Source: Thiohalomonas denitrificans
Lineage (GTDB): Bacteria; Pseudomonadota; Gammaproteobacteria; Thiohalomonadales; Thiohalomonadaceae
Reading direction: 5' to 3'
NCBI RefSeq assembly: GCF_900102855.1
Contig: NZ_FMWD01000008.1
Coordinates: 1 to 64,000 of the forward strand
DNA length: 64,000 nt
Shown here in pieces: positions 32,589 to 41,814 of the stretch. Under the pieces are notes generated by a model. It searched no databases and had not been told where the DNA came from. It saw only the letters and a list, made by a program, of their open reading frames with translations. Every line of letters starts with the position of its first letter. The stretch's first letter is position 1. A program made the position numbers and the translations under genes.

Positions 32589-33941
32589 ATGAACAACTGC
32601 GAACAGTGGCTCCGCCTTCTCTCCAACCGGCGTCTGGGGGATGCCCGCACCGCCGAACCCGGGCGGATCCGTACCGATTTTCAGGTCGACCACGATCGCA
32701 TTGTCTTCTCGTCGGCCTTTCGGCGTCTGCAGGACAAGACGCAAGTGTTTCCGCTGGCGGACAGCGATTATGTCCGCACCCGCTTGACGCACTCCATCGA
32801 GGTCTCCTGTATCGGCCGCAGCCTCGGTACGCAGGTGGGCGAAGTGATTACTGCCAAATACGGGATCGACACGGTTCAACCGGCTGACTTCGGCGCCATC
32901 GTGGCCGCCGCCTGTCTGGCCCACGACATCGGCAACCCACCTTTCGGTCACTCCGGCGAAGATGCTATCCGTCACTGGTTCGAGCAGGAGCCGCCGGGGC
33001 AGAGGCTGCTGGAGCCGTTGGGCGAACAGCAGCGTGCGGATCTGTTGCGATTCGAGGGCAATGCCCAGGGTTTCCGGATTCTCACCCGCCTGCAGAGTCC
33101 CGACAATCCGGGCCTGCGGCTTACCCATGCGGTACTGGCGGCGTTTACCAAATACCCGTGCCGCTCCGGGCTTGAGTCTCGTCAGGATGGAATTAGCGGC
33201 AAAAAGCACGGCTTCTTCCATGCCGAGGAGCCGTTCTTCGTCGAAGTTGCCGAAGCCACCGGTTTGCGGGAGCGGGTCCCGGGCGCCGCCTGGGATCGGC
33301 ATCCGCTCGCCTTCCTCGTGGAGGCTGCCGATGACATCAGCTACCACATCATCGATTTCGAGGATGGTTTCCGGCAGGGCTGTATCGATTACAGCACCGC
33401 CATCGATCATCTCTCGGCCCTTGTCGATCGGGATCTGAGTGAACGCCTGAGCGGTATCGCGGAGCCGAAGCGGAGGGTCGAATACCTGCGTGCCGCCGGT
33501 ATCGGTAGCCTGGTCAACGCGACCGCCCGGGCCTTCTTGGACCAGGAGGAGGCTATTCTCCGCGGCGAATTCGATCGGGAGCTGGTTGGTGAGATCCCCC
33601 AGGCCGATGCGCTGGAGTCGATCAAGCGTTTCGCCATCAGCCATATCTACACCGCGCGACCGGTGGTAGAGATCGAGGCTGCGGGGTTTGAGGTGCTGGG
33701 CGGGCTGCTCGATGTTTTCGCCGGTGCCGCCCACGAGGTGGCGACTCGCCCGAAGCCGTCGCGCCGGGCCCGGAAACTGCTGGAGCTGGTGCCGGCCCAG
33801 TTCCTGGGTGAAGGGGGTGAGCCGGCTGCCGATCCGTATCAGCGTCTGCTCGGAATCACGGATTTTATCGCCGGCATGACCGACACCTATGCCGTGGCGA
33901 CCTTCAAGAAAGTGCGGGGCATTTCACTGCCGCACGCCTGA
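32589..33941 (+). CDS. dgt: dGTP triphosphohydrolase (HD-domain dNTPase)
   Basis: The protein has 450 residues from ATG 32589. It cleaves dGTP (or dNTPs) to the nucleoside and triphosphate. HD-domain metal ligands appear in TRLTHSIEVSCIGRSLG and CLAHDIGNPPFGHSGEDA, with FEGNAQGFRIL and AADDISYHIIDFEDG as further signatures. It may be a dGTPase or a deoxynucleoside triphosphohydrolase of broader specificity. A terminator-like hairpin lies between it and the convergent slyD. Confidence 0.94.
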   Translation: MNNCEQWLRLLSNRRLGDARTAEPGRIRTDFQVDHDRIVFSSAFRRLQDKTQVFPLADSDYVRTRLTHSIEVSCIGRSLGTQVGEVITAKYGIDTVQPADFGAIVAAACLAHDIGNPPFGHSGEDAIRHWFEQEPPGQRLLEPLGEQQRADLLRFEGNAQGFRILTRLQSPDNPGLRLTHAVLAAFTKYPCRSGLESRQDGISGKKHGFFHAEEPFFVEVAEATGLRERVPGAAWDRHPLAFLVEAADDISYHIIDFEDGFRQGCIDYSTAIDHLSALVDRDLSERLSGIAEPKRRVEYLRAAGIGSLVNATARAFLDQEEAILRGEFDRELVGEIPQADALESIKRFAISHIYTARPVVEIEAAGFEVLGGLLDVFAGAAHEVATRPKPSRRARKLLELVPAQFLGEGGEPAADPYQRLLGITDFIAGMTDTYAVATFKKVRGISLPHA

Positions 33942-33949
33942 CATGAAAA

Positions 33950-33992
33950 AGCCGCAGTCGCAGGATGAGCGTGGATCCTGCGAGCTGCGGCT
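33950..33992. terminator. bidirectional hairpin between dgt and slyD
   Basis: AGCCGCAGTCGCAGGAT pairs with ATCCTGCGAGCTGCGGCT around an 8-nt loop. An A-run precedes it, giving T's on the minus strand, so it suits slyD best and may also stop dgt transcripts. Confidence 0.7.
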
Positions 33993-34024
33993 GTATCCCG
34001 TCGGATTACGGGATCTGGGCGGGA

Positions 34025-34504
34025 TCAGTGATCGTGACCGCCGGCTCCGTGCACGTGGCCGTGGGCCTGCTCTTCTTCAGTGGCGTCGCGAACCTCCACG
34101 ACCTGCACGTCGAAGTTGAGGTTGACGCCGGCCAGCGGATGGTTGGCATCGATGGTGACCTGGTCACCTTCGGCCTTGACCACAGTGACAGTGATCGTCT
34201 GGCCGTCCGGAGTCTGCGCATTGAACTGCATGCCCGGCTGCGGCTCGTGCTCACCGAACATGTCGCGCGGCACCTGCTGCTGCAGGTTGTCGTCGCGGGG
34301 ACCGTAACCCTGTTCCGGACTGACTTCGACCTTGACCGCATCACCGGCGCCCTTTCCTTCCAGGGCCTTTTCCAGACCCGGGATGATGTTGCGGGCACCA
34401 TGAAGGTAGGCGAACTTGCCGCCTTCGGATTGGTCGATGACGGTGCCCTGATCGTCCGTCAGCGTGTAATCGATAGTGACGACCTTTTGCTCTGCAATCT
34501 GCAT
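34025..34504 (-). CDS. slyD: FKBP-type peptidyl-prolyl isomerase SlyD
   Basis: The protein has 159 residues from ATG 34504. FKBP core segments (VVTIDYTLTDDQGTVIDQS, YLHGARNIIPGLEKALEGK) enclose the chaperone insert domain (YGPRDDNLQQQVPRDMF). The family block ANHPLAGVNLNFDVQVVEVRDAT is followed by a short His-rich tail (HGHVHGAGGHDH) that should bind nickel or zinc. It catalyses proline isomerisation, helps folding and may deliver metal to metalloenzymes. A second SlyD-like protein without the His tail is at 63400. Confidence 0.93.
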   Translation of the reverse strand: MQIAEQKVVTIDYTLTDDQGTVIDQSEGGKFAYLHGARNIIPGLEKALEGKGAGDAVKVEVSPEQGYGPRDDNLQQQVPRDMFGEHEPQPGMQFNAQTPDGQTITVTVVKAEGDQVTIDANHPLAGVNLNFDVQVVEVRDATEEEQAHGHVHGAGGHDH

Positions 34505-34639
34505 TAAACTTACCTTTGGGTCGGTGAATTGAGGCCAAACCCGGCCAATCTCGTGTGATCGTAACATAAGGGACCCTCACGGGCCTTGAGGGTTCCTCCC
34601 GAAAAGTCCGGTTTGATGCTTGACTTGTAAGGTCGGTCT

Positions 34640-35060
34640 TATACCTTGGGGATAAGGGCAGCGTCGGCGGGTCGAATCCGCGGCAGCGGCGACAGGGAAG
34701 TCGCCGAGTACCGGAAGGTAAGAGGATGAGGCCTTGCCGGGAAACGCAGGGAAGCTCGTGGAGCGAGGCCGGAAGTACCGCATCGCCACTGTGCAGCACG
34801 GCACTCACAAGTTACTGGAATGGCCGTGCTGTTCACCGCCCGCTGGCAGGGTGTATTGGCTGGGCGTCATCCGACATGGCGAACAGCAGGCGCCTCGCCT
34901 CGGAGGTGACTATGGGTGCGGTACCGTTGGTTTCCATGACCGGCCTTGCCATGCACCGGTCCGGGCCTTTACAGGCCCGGCCGGTGTACCAAAATGGCCG
35001 TGGGGCTCGTTTCCGTCGGCGCTGACCCGCGCCGGTGTCCACCACAGGGGCACCGGCGCA
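34640..35060 (+). other. hairpin-rich 5' region upstream of the polynucleotide kinase gene
   Basis: The 572-bp gap 34505-35076 has no convincing ORF. It contains several perfect hairpins: CGGCGAC/GTCGCCG at 34687-34706, CCGGGCCT/AGGCCCGG at 34961-34980, and GCGCCGGTG/CACCGGCGC at 35029-35059, the last only 17 nt before the GTG start. This may be a structured leader or an unannotated RNA. A 37-codon ORF at 34911 (GGAGGT before it) is possible but unsupported. Confidence 0.35.
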
Positions 35061-35076
35061 CTAATACCCGTTCATC

Positions 35077-36054
35077 GTGCCGCTATCTCCTGACATCGAT
35101 ATCCCTGACGGCTGGTGCCAATCGGCGCGGCGGATTGCGCGCGCGGGATTCCGTCGCGTGCTGGTGCTGGGGGCGTCGGGTCGGGGAAAGAGCACCTATT
35201 GCAGCTGGTTGTGCCGGACGCTGGAGGGGCGGAGGGTGGCTTTCGTCGATGCCGATATCGGTCAGAAAGATGTCGGGCCGTCCGCCAGCGTGACGTTGGC
35301 CTATCCCCAACCGGGACAGGCTCTGGCGGACGCCACGCTCGCGGCCCTGCACTTCGTCGGTGCGGTGAACCCGATGGGCCACTTTCTCTCCCTGGTCACC
35401 GCGACTCGCGATTTGGCGGACCGTGCCGAGGCGGATGTGGTGGTCGTCGATACCACCGGCCTGGTGCAGGGCCCGGGACGCGCCCTCAAGGATCAGCTTA
35501 TCCATGCGGTACGCCCTGATCTGCTAATCGCCCTGCAGCGGGAGGATGAACTGGAGCCTCTGCTACAGGGTAATCGCCACTTGCCGGTACTTCGACTTGC
35601 GGTCTCGCCGAAGGCGCGGTCGAGGTCCGATCGTGCCCGCCGGTGGGCGCGGGAGGAACGCTTTCGGGCGTATTTCAGGGGTGCGAAAAGTATCACTCTG
35701 GATCTCGAAAGGACGGTCCTGAGGGAAATGCCGCTGTTCGCCGGTCGGCAGGAGTGGTTTCCCGGCGCTGTCTGGGCGGAGCGGACAGCGGAAGGGCTGG
35801 TGGTGGTGGCACCTCCGGGGGTGGTGTTGCCCCGCAAGTCCCGGCGCCTGAATCCCGGCTTCGAGGTTGAGCGCCTGTGCGGGCTGGGCGATCAACGGGA
35901 TGATACCCTCGGACTGGGGATTGTCGATGCCATCGATTTCGCGAGGCGCTCAGTTCGTGTCCGGACCCCGGTGTCTGCGGCCGATATCTGCACCCTGCGG
36001 TTCGGGGAGTTGCTGGTTCATAGGGATGCTCGGCACCAGCGCGTGCCCCTGTGA
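35077..36054 (+). CDS. Grc3/Clp1-like P-loop polynucleotide 5'-kinase
   Basis: The 325-residue protein has a Walker A motif (LGASGRGKST), then VAFVDADIGQKDVGPSASVTLA, the hallmark of the Clp1/Grc3/Nol9 kinase group. VVVVDTTGLVQGPGRALKDQL serves as the Walker B/Lid-like region. The C-terminal third is a beta-rich domain. Such enzymes phosphorylate 5'-OH ends of RNA or DNA; they are best known from eukaryotes and archaea. It starts at GTG 35077 and has no clear ribosome-binding site, but a hairpin lies just upstream. The substrate is unknown. Confidence 0.8.
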   Translation: MPLSPDIDIPDGWCQSARRIARAGFRRVLVLGASGRGKSTYCSWLCRTLEGRRVAFVDADIGQKDVGPSASVTLAYPQPGQALADATLAALHFVGAVNPMGHFLSLVTATRDLADRAEADVVVVDTTGLVQGPGRALKDQLIHAVRPDLLIALQREDELEPLLQGNRHLPVLRLAVSPKARSRSDRARRWAREERFRAYFRGAKSITLDLERTVLREMPLFAGRQEWFPGAVWAERTAEGLVVVAPPGVVLPRKSRRLNPGFEVERLCGLGDQRDDTLGLGIVDAIDFARRSVRVRTPVSAADICTLRFGELLVHRDARHQRVPL

Positions 36055-36084
36055 AACGGCTGCTGCATCCACCGCTCTGCCTTT

Positions 36085-36855
36085 TCAGACCCGGAATTCG
36101 GCAACCACCGGGGCATGGTCGGAGGGGCGTTCGAGACGCCGCGGCCCGGCGTCGATGCCGCTGGCGATGCAGCGTTCGCAGAGGGCGGGACTGGCCAGGA
36201 TGTGGTCGATACGCAGCCCGCGGTTGCGGCGGAAGGCACCCATACGGTAGTCCCACCAGCTGAAGCTGCCCTCCTCCTGCTGAAACAGCCGGAAGGTATC
36301 GGCAAGGCCCAGTTGCAAAAGTCCCCGGAAGGCGGCCCGTTCGGGCTCCGAGAACAGCACGCGGCCCTCCCACAACTCGGGGTCGTACACGTCCCGCGGC
36401 TCCGGCGCGATGTTGAAATCGCCCACCACCACGACGTTTTCCCGGCGCCTCAACTCCTCCTTCAGCCAGGCCGTGAGGTGTTCCAGCCACTCGAGCTTGT
36501 AGCGGTATTTGTCGGAATTGACCTGCTGGCCGTTCGGCACGTAGAGATTGATGAGCCGCAGGGTGCTGTAGTCGGCGGCGAGCACCCGCCGGGCGGGGTC
36601 GTCAAAGCCCGGCAGGTCGCGGATGACCTCTCCCTCGGCGGCCTCACGGCTGAGAATGGCGACACCGTTGTAGCTCTTCTGGCCGGAGACGAGAGTGTGG
36701 TATCCCGCCGCACGCAGCGCGTCGATGGGGCATTCGTCGTCCATTGCCTTGATCTCCTGGAGGGCCAGGAAATCGGGCTGGTGCCGTTCCAGCCAGTCGA
36801 GCACATGCGGCAGCCGCACGCGCAGCGAATTGACATTCCAGCTGGCGATTTTCAT
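36085..36855 (-). CDS. xthA: exodeoxyribonuclease III
   Basis: The protein has 256 residues from ATG 36855. Endonuclease/exonuclease/phosphatase motifs are complete: ASWNVNSLRVRLPHVLDWL, FLALQEIK, LYVPNGQQVNS, VVVGDFNIAPEPRDVYDP, FSWWDYRMGAFRRNRGLRID and SDHAPVVAEF. It is an AP endonuclease and 3'-5' exonuclease in base-excision repair. It is convergent with the Grc3-like kinase gene (30 nt apart) and divergent from nothing nearby: prlC lies upstream on the same strand. Confidence 0.96.
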   Translation of the reverse strand: MKIASWNVNSLRVRLPHVLDWLERHQPDFLALQEIKAMDDECPIDALRAAGYHTLVSGQKSYNGVAILSREAAEGEVIRDLPGFDDPARRVLAADYSTLRLINLYVPNGQQVNSDKYRYKLEWLEHLTAWLKEELRRRENVVVVGDFNIAPEPRDVYDPELWEGRVLFSEPERAAFRGLLQLGLADTFRLFQQEEGSFSWWDYRMGAFRRNRGLRIDHILASPALCERCIASGIDAGPRRLERPSDHAPVVAEFRV

Positions 36856-36856
36856 C

Positions 36857-36943
36857 GGTGGTTCACGGAGGGCACACGGAGTGCCTTGCAAGTCGAATCA
36901 TTGTAGTACGTTTCTCTGTGTGCTCAGTGGTTCAAGGCAGTGA
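36857..36943. repeat. CACGGAG-type repeat between prlC and xthA
   Basis: GGTTCACGGAGGGCACACGG and, further on, CTCTGTGTGCTCAGTGG are degenerate inverted copies of a CACGGAG/CTCTGTG repeat. Related text is at 49318-49345 and, as CACGGGG, at 43450-43532. Confidence 0.55.
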
Positions 36944-36953
36944 TAATGAACCA

Positions 36954-38996
36954 TCAAGCGGCGATTCCGCTGTGTCGCAACAGTGCATCAATTTGCGGTT
37001 TGCGGCCACGGAATTCCATGAAAAGCTCCATCGGGTCACGGGCGCCCCCCTGCTCCAGGATGGCTTCGAGAAAGGCGGCTCCGGTCTCGCGGTTGAAGAT
37101 TCCCTCTTCTTCGAAGCGTGAGAAGGCATCCGCCGACAGCACTTCGGCCCACTTGTAGCTGTAGTAACCGGCGGCGTATCCCCCGGAAAAGATATGTGCA
37201 AAGCCGTGCTGAAAGCGATTGTATTCGGGCGGGCGGACGACGGCCACCTCGGCCCGGACATCGTCGAGCACCTCCTGGATACGCCCACCCCGGGCAGGGT
37301 CATACTCCAGGTGCAGGCGGAAGTCGAACAGGCTGAATTCCAGTTGCCGTACCATGAACATCCCCACATTGAAGTTGCGCGACGCCTTCAGCTTATCGAA
37401 CAGCGCCTCCGGCAACGGTTCCCCGGTGCGGTAATGGGCGGCGAATAGGTCTATCGCCTCCCGCTCCCAGCACCAGTTTTCCATGAACTGGCTGGGCAGT
37501 TCCACCGCGTCCCAGGGCACGCCGTTGATGCCGGAGACATCGGCGTAATCCACCCGCGTGAGCATGTGGTGCAGTCCGTGGCCGAACTCGTGGAACAGGG
37601 TGGTGAGCTCGTCGTGGGTGAGCAGTGCGGGGTCCTCGCCCACCGGCGGTGCGAAATTGCAGGTGAGAAAGGCGACCGGATTCTGGATGGTGCCGTCCTC
37701 GAGCCGGCGCCGGCTGATGCACTCGTCCATCCAGGCGCCGCCGCGTTTGTGGGGTCGGGCATAGAGATCCAGATAAAAGCCGCCGCGCGGTTGATCCTCG
37801 TTGTCCCGTATCTCGTAAAAGCGCACATCCTCATGCCAGACCGGTACGCCCTTCACCTCGCGGATGTCGATGCCGTAGAGGCGCTTCACCACTGAAAACA
37901 TGCCGGGTACCACGCGTTCGGCGGGAAAGTAGGGCTTCAGCTCCTCCTGTGAGAAGTCGTAACGTGCCTGCCGCAGTTTTTCGGCGTAGTAACCGATATC
38001 CCAGGCCTGGAGCGACTCGAGTCCGTCGCGTTCACGGGCGAAGGTGGTGAGTTCGTCCAGTTCATGGCGGGCCAGGGCAACGGAACGGCTGGCCAGGTCA
38101 CGGAGAAAATTCACCACCTGCCGGGGTGATTCGGCCATCTTGGTGGCCAGGGAACGTTCGGCATAGTTGGCAAAGCCGAGTAGTTCCGCCTGCTCGTGAC
38201 GCAGACGCAGGATCTCCTCCATGATTTCGCTGTTGTCCCACTGGCCGGCCCGGGGGCCGCGATCCGAGGCGCGGGTGCTGAATGCCTGGTAGATCTCCTC
38301 CCGTAGTGGACGGTCGTCGGCGTGGGTCATGACGGCGAAATAGGAGGGGAACTCCAGGGTGACCAGCCAGCCTTCCAGTCCCTCGCGCTCGGCATACTGG
38401 CGCAGTAGCCCTTTGGCCGATTCGGGGAGTCCCGCCAGCCGCTCTTCATCGGCCAGGGATTTCTGCCAGCCGTGGGTGGCGTCCAGCAGGTTTTCATCAA
38501 AGCGCGAGGTCAGCCGCGAAAGCTCCTGGCTGACGGCCTTGAAACGCTCCTGCTTGTCTCCCGGCAGGTCGATACCGGTAAGGCGGAAGTCTCGCAGGGC
38601 ATCATCGATGACCTTGCGCTGTGCGGTGTCCAGCTGCTGGTATTCCGGACCTTCGGCAATCGCTGTGAAGGCACGGAACAGCTCTGCATTCTGGCCAAGT
38701 TCGGTGTGATAGGTGCTGATCTTGCTGCGGCAGTTGTTGTAGGCCTCCCGCAGAGGCTCGGAATTGACCACCGCGTTCATGTGGCTGATGGGCGAAAATA
38801 CCCGCCCCAGGCGATCTTCCATCGCCTCGAGCGGCTCGACCAGATTGTTCCAGCCGTAGGGGCCGCCGGAAGAGAGCAGGGACTCGAGGGTGGCGCGATT
38901 TTCGGTCAGAACCGTATCGACAGCGGGTTCGGCGTGTTCGGGACGGATGTCCTGAAAGGGCGGCAGACCGGTCATCTCCAGCAGCGGATTGGGCAT
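36954..38996 (-). CDS. prlC: oligopeptidase A (M3 family zinc metallopeptidase)
   Basis: The 680-residue cytoplasmic peptidase degrades signal peptides and other oligopeptides. The zinc site HEFGH lies in DELTTLFHEFGHGLHHMLTR, with the third ligand in LPSQFMENWCWE. The N-terminal MPNPLLEMTGLPPFQDIRPEH and the C-terminal FAHIFSGGYAAGYYSYKWAEV are family signatures. Length matches E. coli PrlC (OpdA). It ends about 100 nt before xthA starts. Confidence 0.97.
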   Translation of the reverse strand: MPNPLLEMTGLPPFQDIRPEHAEPAVDTVLTENRATLESLLSSGGPYGWNNLVEPLEAMEDRLGRVFSPISHMNAVVNSEPLREAYNNCRSKISTYHTELGQNAELFRAFTAIAEGPEYQQLDTAQRKVIDDALRDFRLTGIDLPGDKQERFKAVSQELSRLTSRFDENLLDATHGWQKSLADEERLAGLPESAKGLLRQYAEREGLEGWLVTLEFPSYFAVMTHADDRPLREEIYQAFSTRASDRGPRAGQWDNSEIMEEILRLRHEQAELLGFANYAERSLATKMAESPRQVVNFLRDLASRSVALARHELDELTTFARERDGLESLQAWDIGYYAEKLRQARYDFSQEELKPYFPAERVVPGMFSVVKRLYGIDIREVKGVPVWHEDVRFYEIRDNEDQPRGGFYLDLYARPHKRGGAWMDECISRRRLEDGTIQNPVAFLTCNFAPPVGEDPALLTHDELTTLFHEFGHGLHHMLTRVDYADVSGINGVPWDAVELPSQFMENWCWEREAIDLFAAHYRTGEPLPEALFDKLKASRNFNVGMFMVRQLEFSLFDFRLHLEYDPARGGRIQEVLDDVRAEVAVVRPPEYNRFQHGFAHIFSGGYAAGYYSYKWAEVLSADAFSRFEEEGIFNRETGAAFLEAILEQGGARDPMELFMEFRGRKPQIDALLRHSGIAA

Positions 38997-39133
38997 GGTG
39001 CTCCTCGGTTAGCAGTGGCGGATTCGAAAAATGGACGAAAGGGCTACTCCATGCCCCGGTTACATGTCAGCATCGGGTGCAAGGCGTAGGCTTACAAGGA
39101 ACCATTTTAACTCACTCACCCATAGGATGCGTT

Positions 39134-40114
39134 TTGTCCCATCCCTACGATTCACTGACTCCGGAAACGATTCTCGATGCAATCGAGGCCGTCGGTTATC
39201 TGCCTACGGGCGGGCTGCTGGCGCTCAACAGTTACGAAAACCGCGTCTACCAGATCGCCCTCGACGATGGCAGCTTCCTGGTGGCGAAGTTCTATCGCCC
39301 CGACCGCTGGTCGGATGCCGCCATTCTGGAAGAGCATGCCTTTACCCTCGAACTGGCGGAGCGGGAGATCCCGGTGGTGGCGCCGCTGGCCGGAGAGGAG
39401 GGTGAAACGCTGCATCGGCAGGGCGGGTTCCGGTATGCGCTGTTTCCCCGGCGCGGCGGCCGGGCACCGGAACTGGATGATGCCGAGGTGCGATTCCGGA
39501 TCGGTCGTTTACTGGGCCGGATCCATGCCGTGGGGGCAACGCGAACCTTTCGGGAGCGACCCGGCATCGGGCCGGAATTGGGGCGATCGGCGGTGTCCTG
39601 GCTCCTGGAGAATGACTGGCTTCCGCCGGAGCACCGCAGTCAATACGAACAGCTGGCGAAGGAGCTACTGGAGAGCATCGAGGCGGCCTTCGCATCGATC
39701 TCCGACCTGGGTATTCAGCGTCTTCACGGCGACTGTCACCCCGGCAATATCCTCTGGACGGAAGCCGGCGCCCACTTCGTCGACCTGGACGATAGCCGTA
39801 ATGGTCCGGCGATACAGGATCTGTGGATGCTGGTCTCGGGGGAGGGGATCGAGCTGCGCGAGCAGATGTTCGATGTCCTCGCCGGTTATGAGGAGTTCCA
39901 TGACTTCGATTTTCGCGAGTTGCGGCTCATCGAACCCCTGCGGGCGCTTCGTATTCTCAACTATGCCGGCTGGCTGGCGCGTCGCTGGGACGATCCCGCC
40001 TTTCCGCGGGCGTTCCCCTGGTTCGAGTCGGGGACCTACTGGGATGAACACATCATGACGCTGCGGGAGCAGCTGCGCCGTATCGAAGTATCCGCGCAGG
40101 AAGACGACGTCTGA
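39134..40114 (+). CDS. srkA: stress response kinase A (SrkA/YihE, aminoglycoside-kinase fold)
   Basis: The protein has 326 residues from TTG 39134, giving MSHPYDSLTPETILDAIEAVGY at the N-terminus, with AGGA just upstream. Signatures are ALNSYENRVYQIALDDG, LVAKFYRPDRW, the catalytic LHGDCHPGNILW and the metal-binding FVDLDDSRNGPAIQDLW. It is a Ser/Thr kinase that protects cells against stress-related killing. Longer upstream frames are rejected because the family N-terminus begins here. It is divergent from prlC. Confidence 0.94.
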   Translation: MSHPYDSLTPETILDAIEAVGYLPTGGLLALNSYENRVYQIALDDGSFLVAKFYRPDRWSDAAILEEHAFTLELAEREIPVVAPLAGEEGETLHRQGGFRYALFPRRGGRAPELDDAEVRFRIGRLLGRIHAVGATRTFRERPGIGPELGRSAVSWLLENDWLPPEHRSQYEQLAKELLESIEAAFASISDLGIQRLHGDCHPGNILWTEAGAHFVDLDDSRNGPAIQDLWMLVSGEGIELREQMFDVLAGYEEFHDFDFRELRLIEPLRALRILNYAGWLARRWDDPAFPRAFPWFESGTYWDEHIMTLREQLRRIEVSAQEDDV

Positions 40115-40136
40115 AAAGCGGTTTCGGATTTTGGGC

Positions 40137-40166
40137 AAAAAAAAGGGAAGGCGAGGGAGCCTTCCC
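40137..40166 (-). terminator. hairpin with T-run on the minus strand
   Basis: GGGAAGGC and GCCTTCCC flank a 6-nt loop, with eight A's on the plus-strand left side. It therefore reads as an intrinsic terminator only for minus-strand transcription, although the flanking genes (srkA and gor) are both plus. It may act as a weak hairpin after srkA. Confidence 0.5.
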
Positions 40167-40353
40167 AAATTGGGGGTGTAACTGCAGGGGGTCGATCAAT
40201 ATCTGAGTTACGTGCTCAGGTTAGAGTCGCGCACCGTTTTAGTCAAGTATTGCTTTGGCGGTGCCGAAGACTGATACCCTCCGCAAGCGCCGAATTGCTA
40301 CAATTCGACCTGCCCAAGCCTTTAGAACTCAAGAAGAAAACGGGGAAAAGTCA

Positions 40354-41700
40354 ATGCCCAAACACTACGACCTCATCGCCATCGGTGCCGGTTCCGGCGG
40401 GCTCTCCGCCGCTGAACGTGCCGCTCTCTACGGCAAAAAGGCCGCCGTAATCGAAAAGGCCCGGCTCGGGGGTACCTGCGTCAACGTCGGCTGTGTTCCC
40501 AAGAAAGTGATGTGGAGCGCCGCTGCCATCTCCCATGCCCTGGCGGATGCGCGCGGCTACGGCTTCGATGTGGTGGTCAACGACTTCGACTGGACGCAGC
40601 TGGTGGAGTCCCGGGACCGTTTCATCCAGGGGATCAACGACTGGTATACCACCTACCTGGCCGATTCCAATGTGGATGTCATCAGAGGCGAGGCGCGTTT
40701 CGTGGATGCCCATACGGTGGAGGTTAACGGCGAGCAGTACAGTGCTGACCACATCGTTGTTGCGCCGGGCGGCGAACCCATCGTGCCGCCCGTCCCGGGC
40801 GCCGAGCACGGTATTACTTCCGATGGTTTCTTCGCCCTCAAAGAGCAGCCCGGGCGGGTAGCGGTCGTGGGTGGCGGCTATATCGGCGTGGAAGTTGCCG
40901 GTCTGCTGCGCTCGCTGGGCAGCGAAGTCGATCTGCTGGTGCGATCCAGCGGTTTCCTGCGCGGTTTTGATGCAGTCGTGCGGGAGGGGCTGATGGAGGA
41001 GATGGTGAACGCCGGCGTGAACATCCTCTCCTACACCCAGGTGGAATCCATGGAGAAGGGCGAGGACGGCAAGTTGAATGTTCACTGCACTGGCGGACAT
41101 GAGCTGACCGGCTTTGATGCCTTGATCTGGGCGGTCGGTCGCCGGCCTCTGACCGGCACTCTCAACCTGGAAGCCGCGGGGATCGAACTGGAGGATGGTT
41201 GTATCCCTACCGATGAGTTTCAGAACACCCGGGTGCCGGGAGTCTATGCGGTCGGTGACGCCACCGGCCGTGCCCAGCTCACCCCGGTAGCGATCGCTGC
41301 AGCACGTCGGTTGTGTGACCGGCTCTTCGGTGGGCAGAGCGAGCGCCGCCTGGATTACGAAAATATCCCCAGCGTGGTATTCAGCCATCCCCCCATCGGG
41401 ACCGTGGGGCTGACCGAAACCGAGGCCCGGGAGATTCACGGGGAAGCGGTCAAGATTTATCAGACCCGCTTCACACCCATGTATCACGCTCTTACGGAGC
41501 ACAAGACCCAGACCGCCATGAAGCTGGTCTGTGTCGGTGCGCAGGAAAAGGTCGTGGGTTGCCACATGATCGGGCATGGGGTCGACGAAATGCTCCAGGG
41601 CTTTGCCGTTGCGATTCGCATGGGCGCCACCAAGAAGGACTTTGATGACACCGTTGCCATTCATCCCACCAGTTCCGAAGAGCTGGTGACGATGCGCTGA
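40354..41700 (+). CDS. gor: glutathione-disulfide reductase
   Basis: The protein has 448 residues from ATG 40354. It reduces GSSG with NADPH. The redox disulfide is C42-VNVG-C47 in [13 protein letters not shown]. The FAD motif is [17 protein letters not shown], the NADPH motif [19 protein letters not shown] with the phosphate-binding Arg in [13 protein letters not shown], and the catalytic His in [15 protein letters not shown]. Length and motif set fit Gor rather than lipoamide or mercuric reductase. It is monocistronic. Confidence 0.95.
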   Translation: MPKHYDLIAIGAGSGGLSAAERAALYGKKAAVIEKARLGGTCVNVGCVPKKVMWSAAAISHALADARGYGFDVVVNDFDWTQLVESRDRFIQGINDWYTTYLADSNVDVIRGEARFVDAHTVEVNGEQYSADHIVVAPGGEPIVPPVPGAEHGITSDGFFALKEQPGRVAVVGGGYIGVEVAGLLRSLGSEVDLLVRSSGFLRGFDAVVREGLMEEMVNAGVNILSYTQVESMEKGEDGKLNVHCTGGHELTGFDALIWAVGRRPLTGTLNLEAAGIELEDGCIPTDEFQNTRVPGVYAVGDATGRAQLTPVAIAAARRLCDRLFGGQSERRLDYENIPSVVFSHPPIGTVGLTETEAREIHGEAVKIYQTRFTPMYHALTEHKTQTAMKLVCVGAQEKVVGCHMIGHGVDEMLQGFAVAIRMGATKKDFDDTVAIHPTSSEELVTMR

Positions 41701-41814
41701 GGATCACCGCAGGGGCGTGTGCAGCGTAATCTTTACCGCATGTGGTGAGCGGGGGAGCCTCTTTCGAGGCAAATTTCCGCGTCTTTCTGCTGAGCCATTC
41801 GGGGAGCGAAAGCC

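Noticed and set aside
32556-33734. 392-codon minus-strand ORF
   Set aside because: Antisense to dgt; composition shows codon shadowing only.
34734-35093. 119-codon plus-strand ORF upstream of the polynucleotide kinase gene
   Set aside because: TTG start, no good ribosome-binding site and no recognisable domain; it overlaps hairpins and the kinase start.
40351-41664. 437-codon minus-strand ORF
   Set aside because: Antisense to glutathione reductase, with no protein family features.
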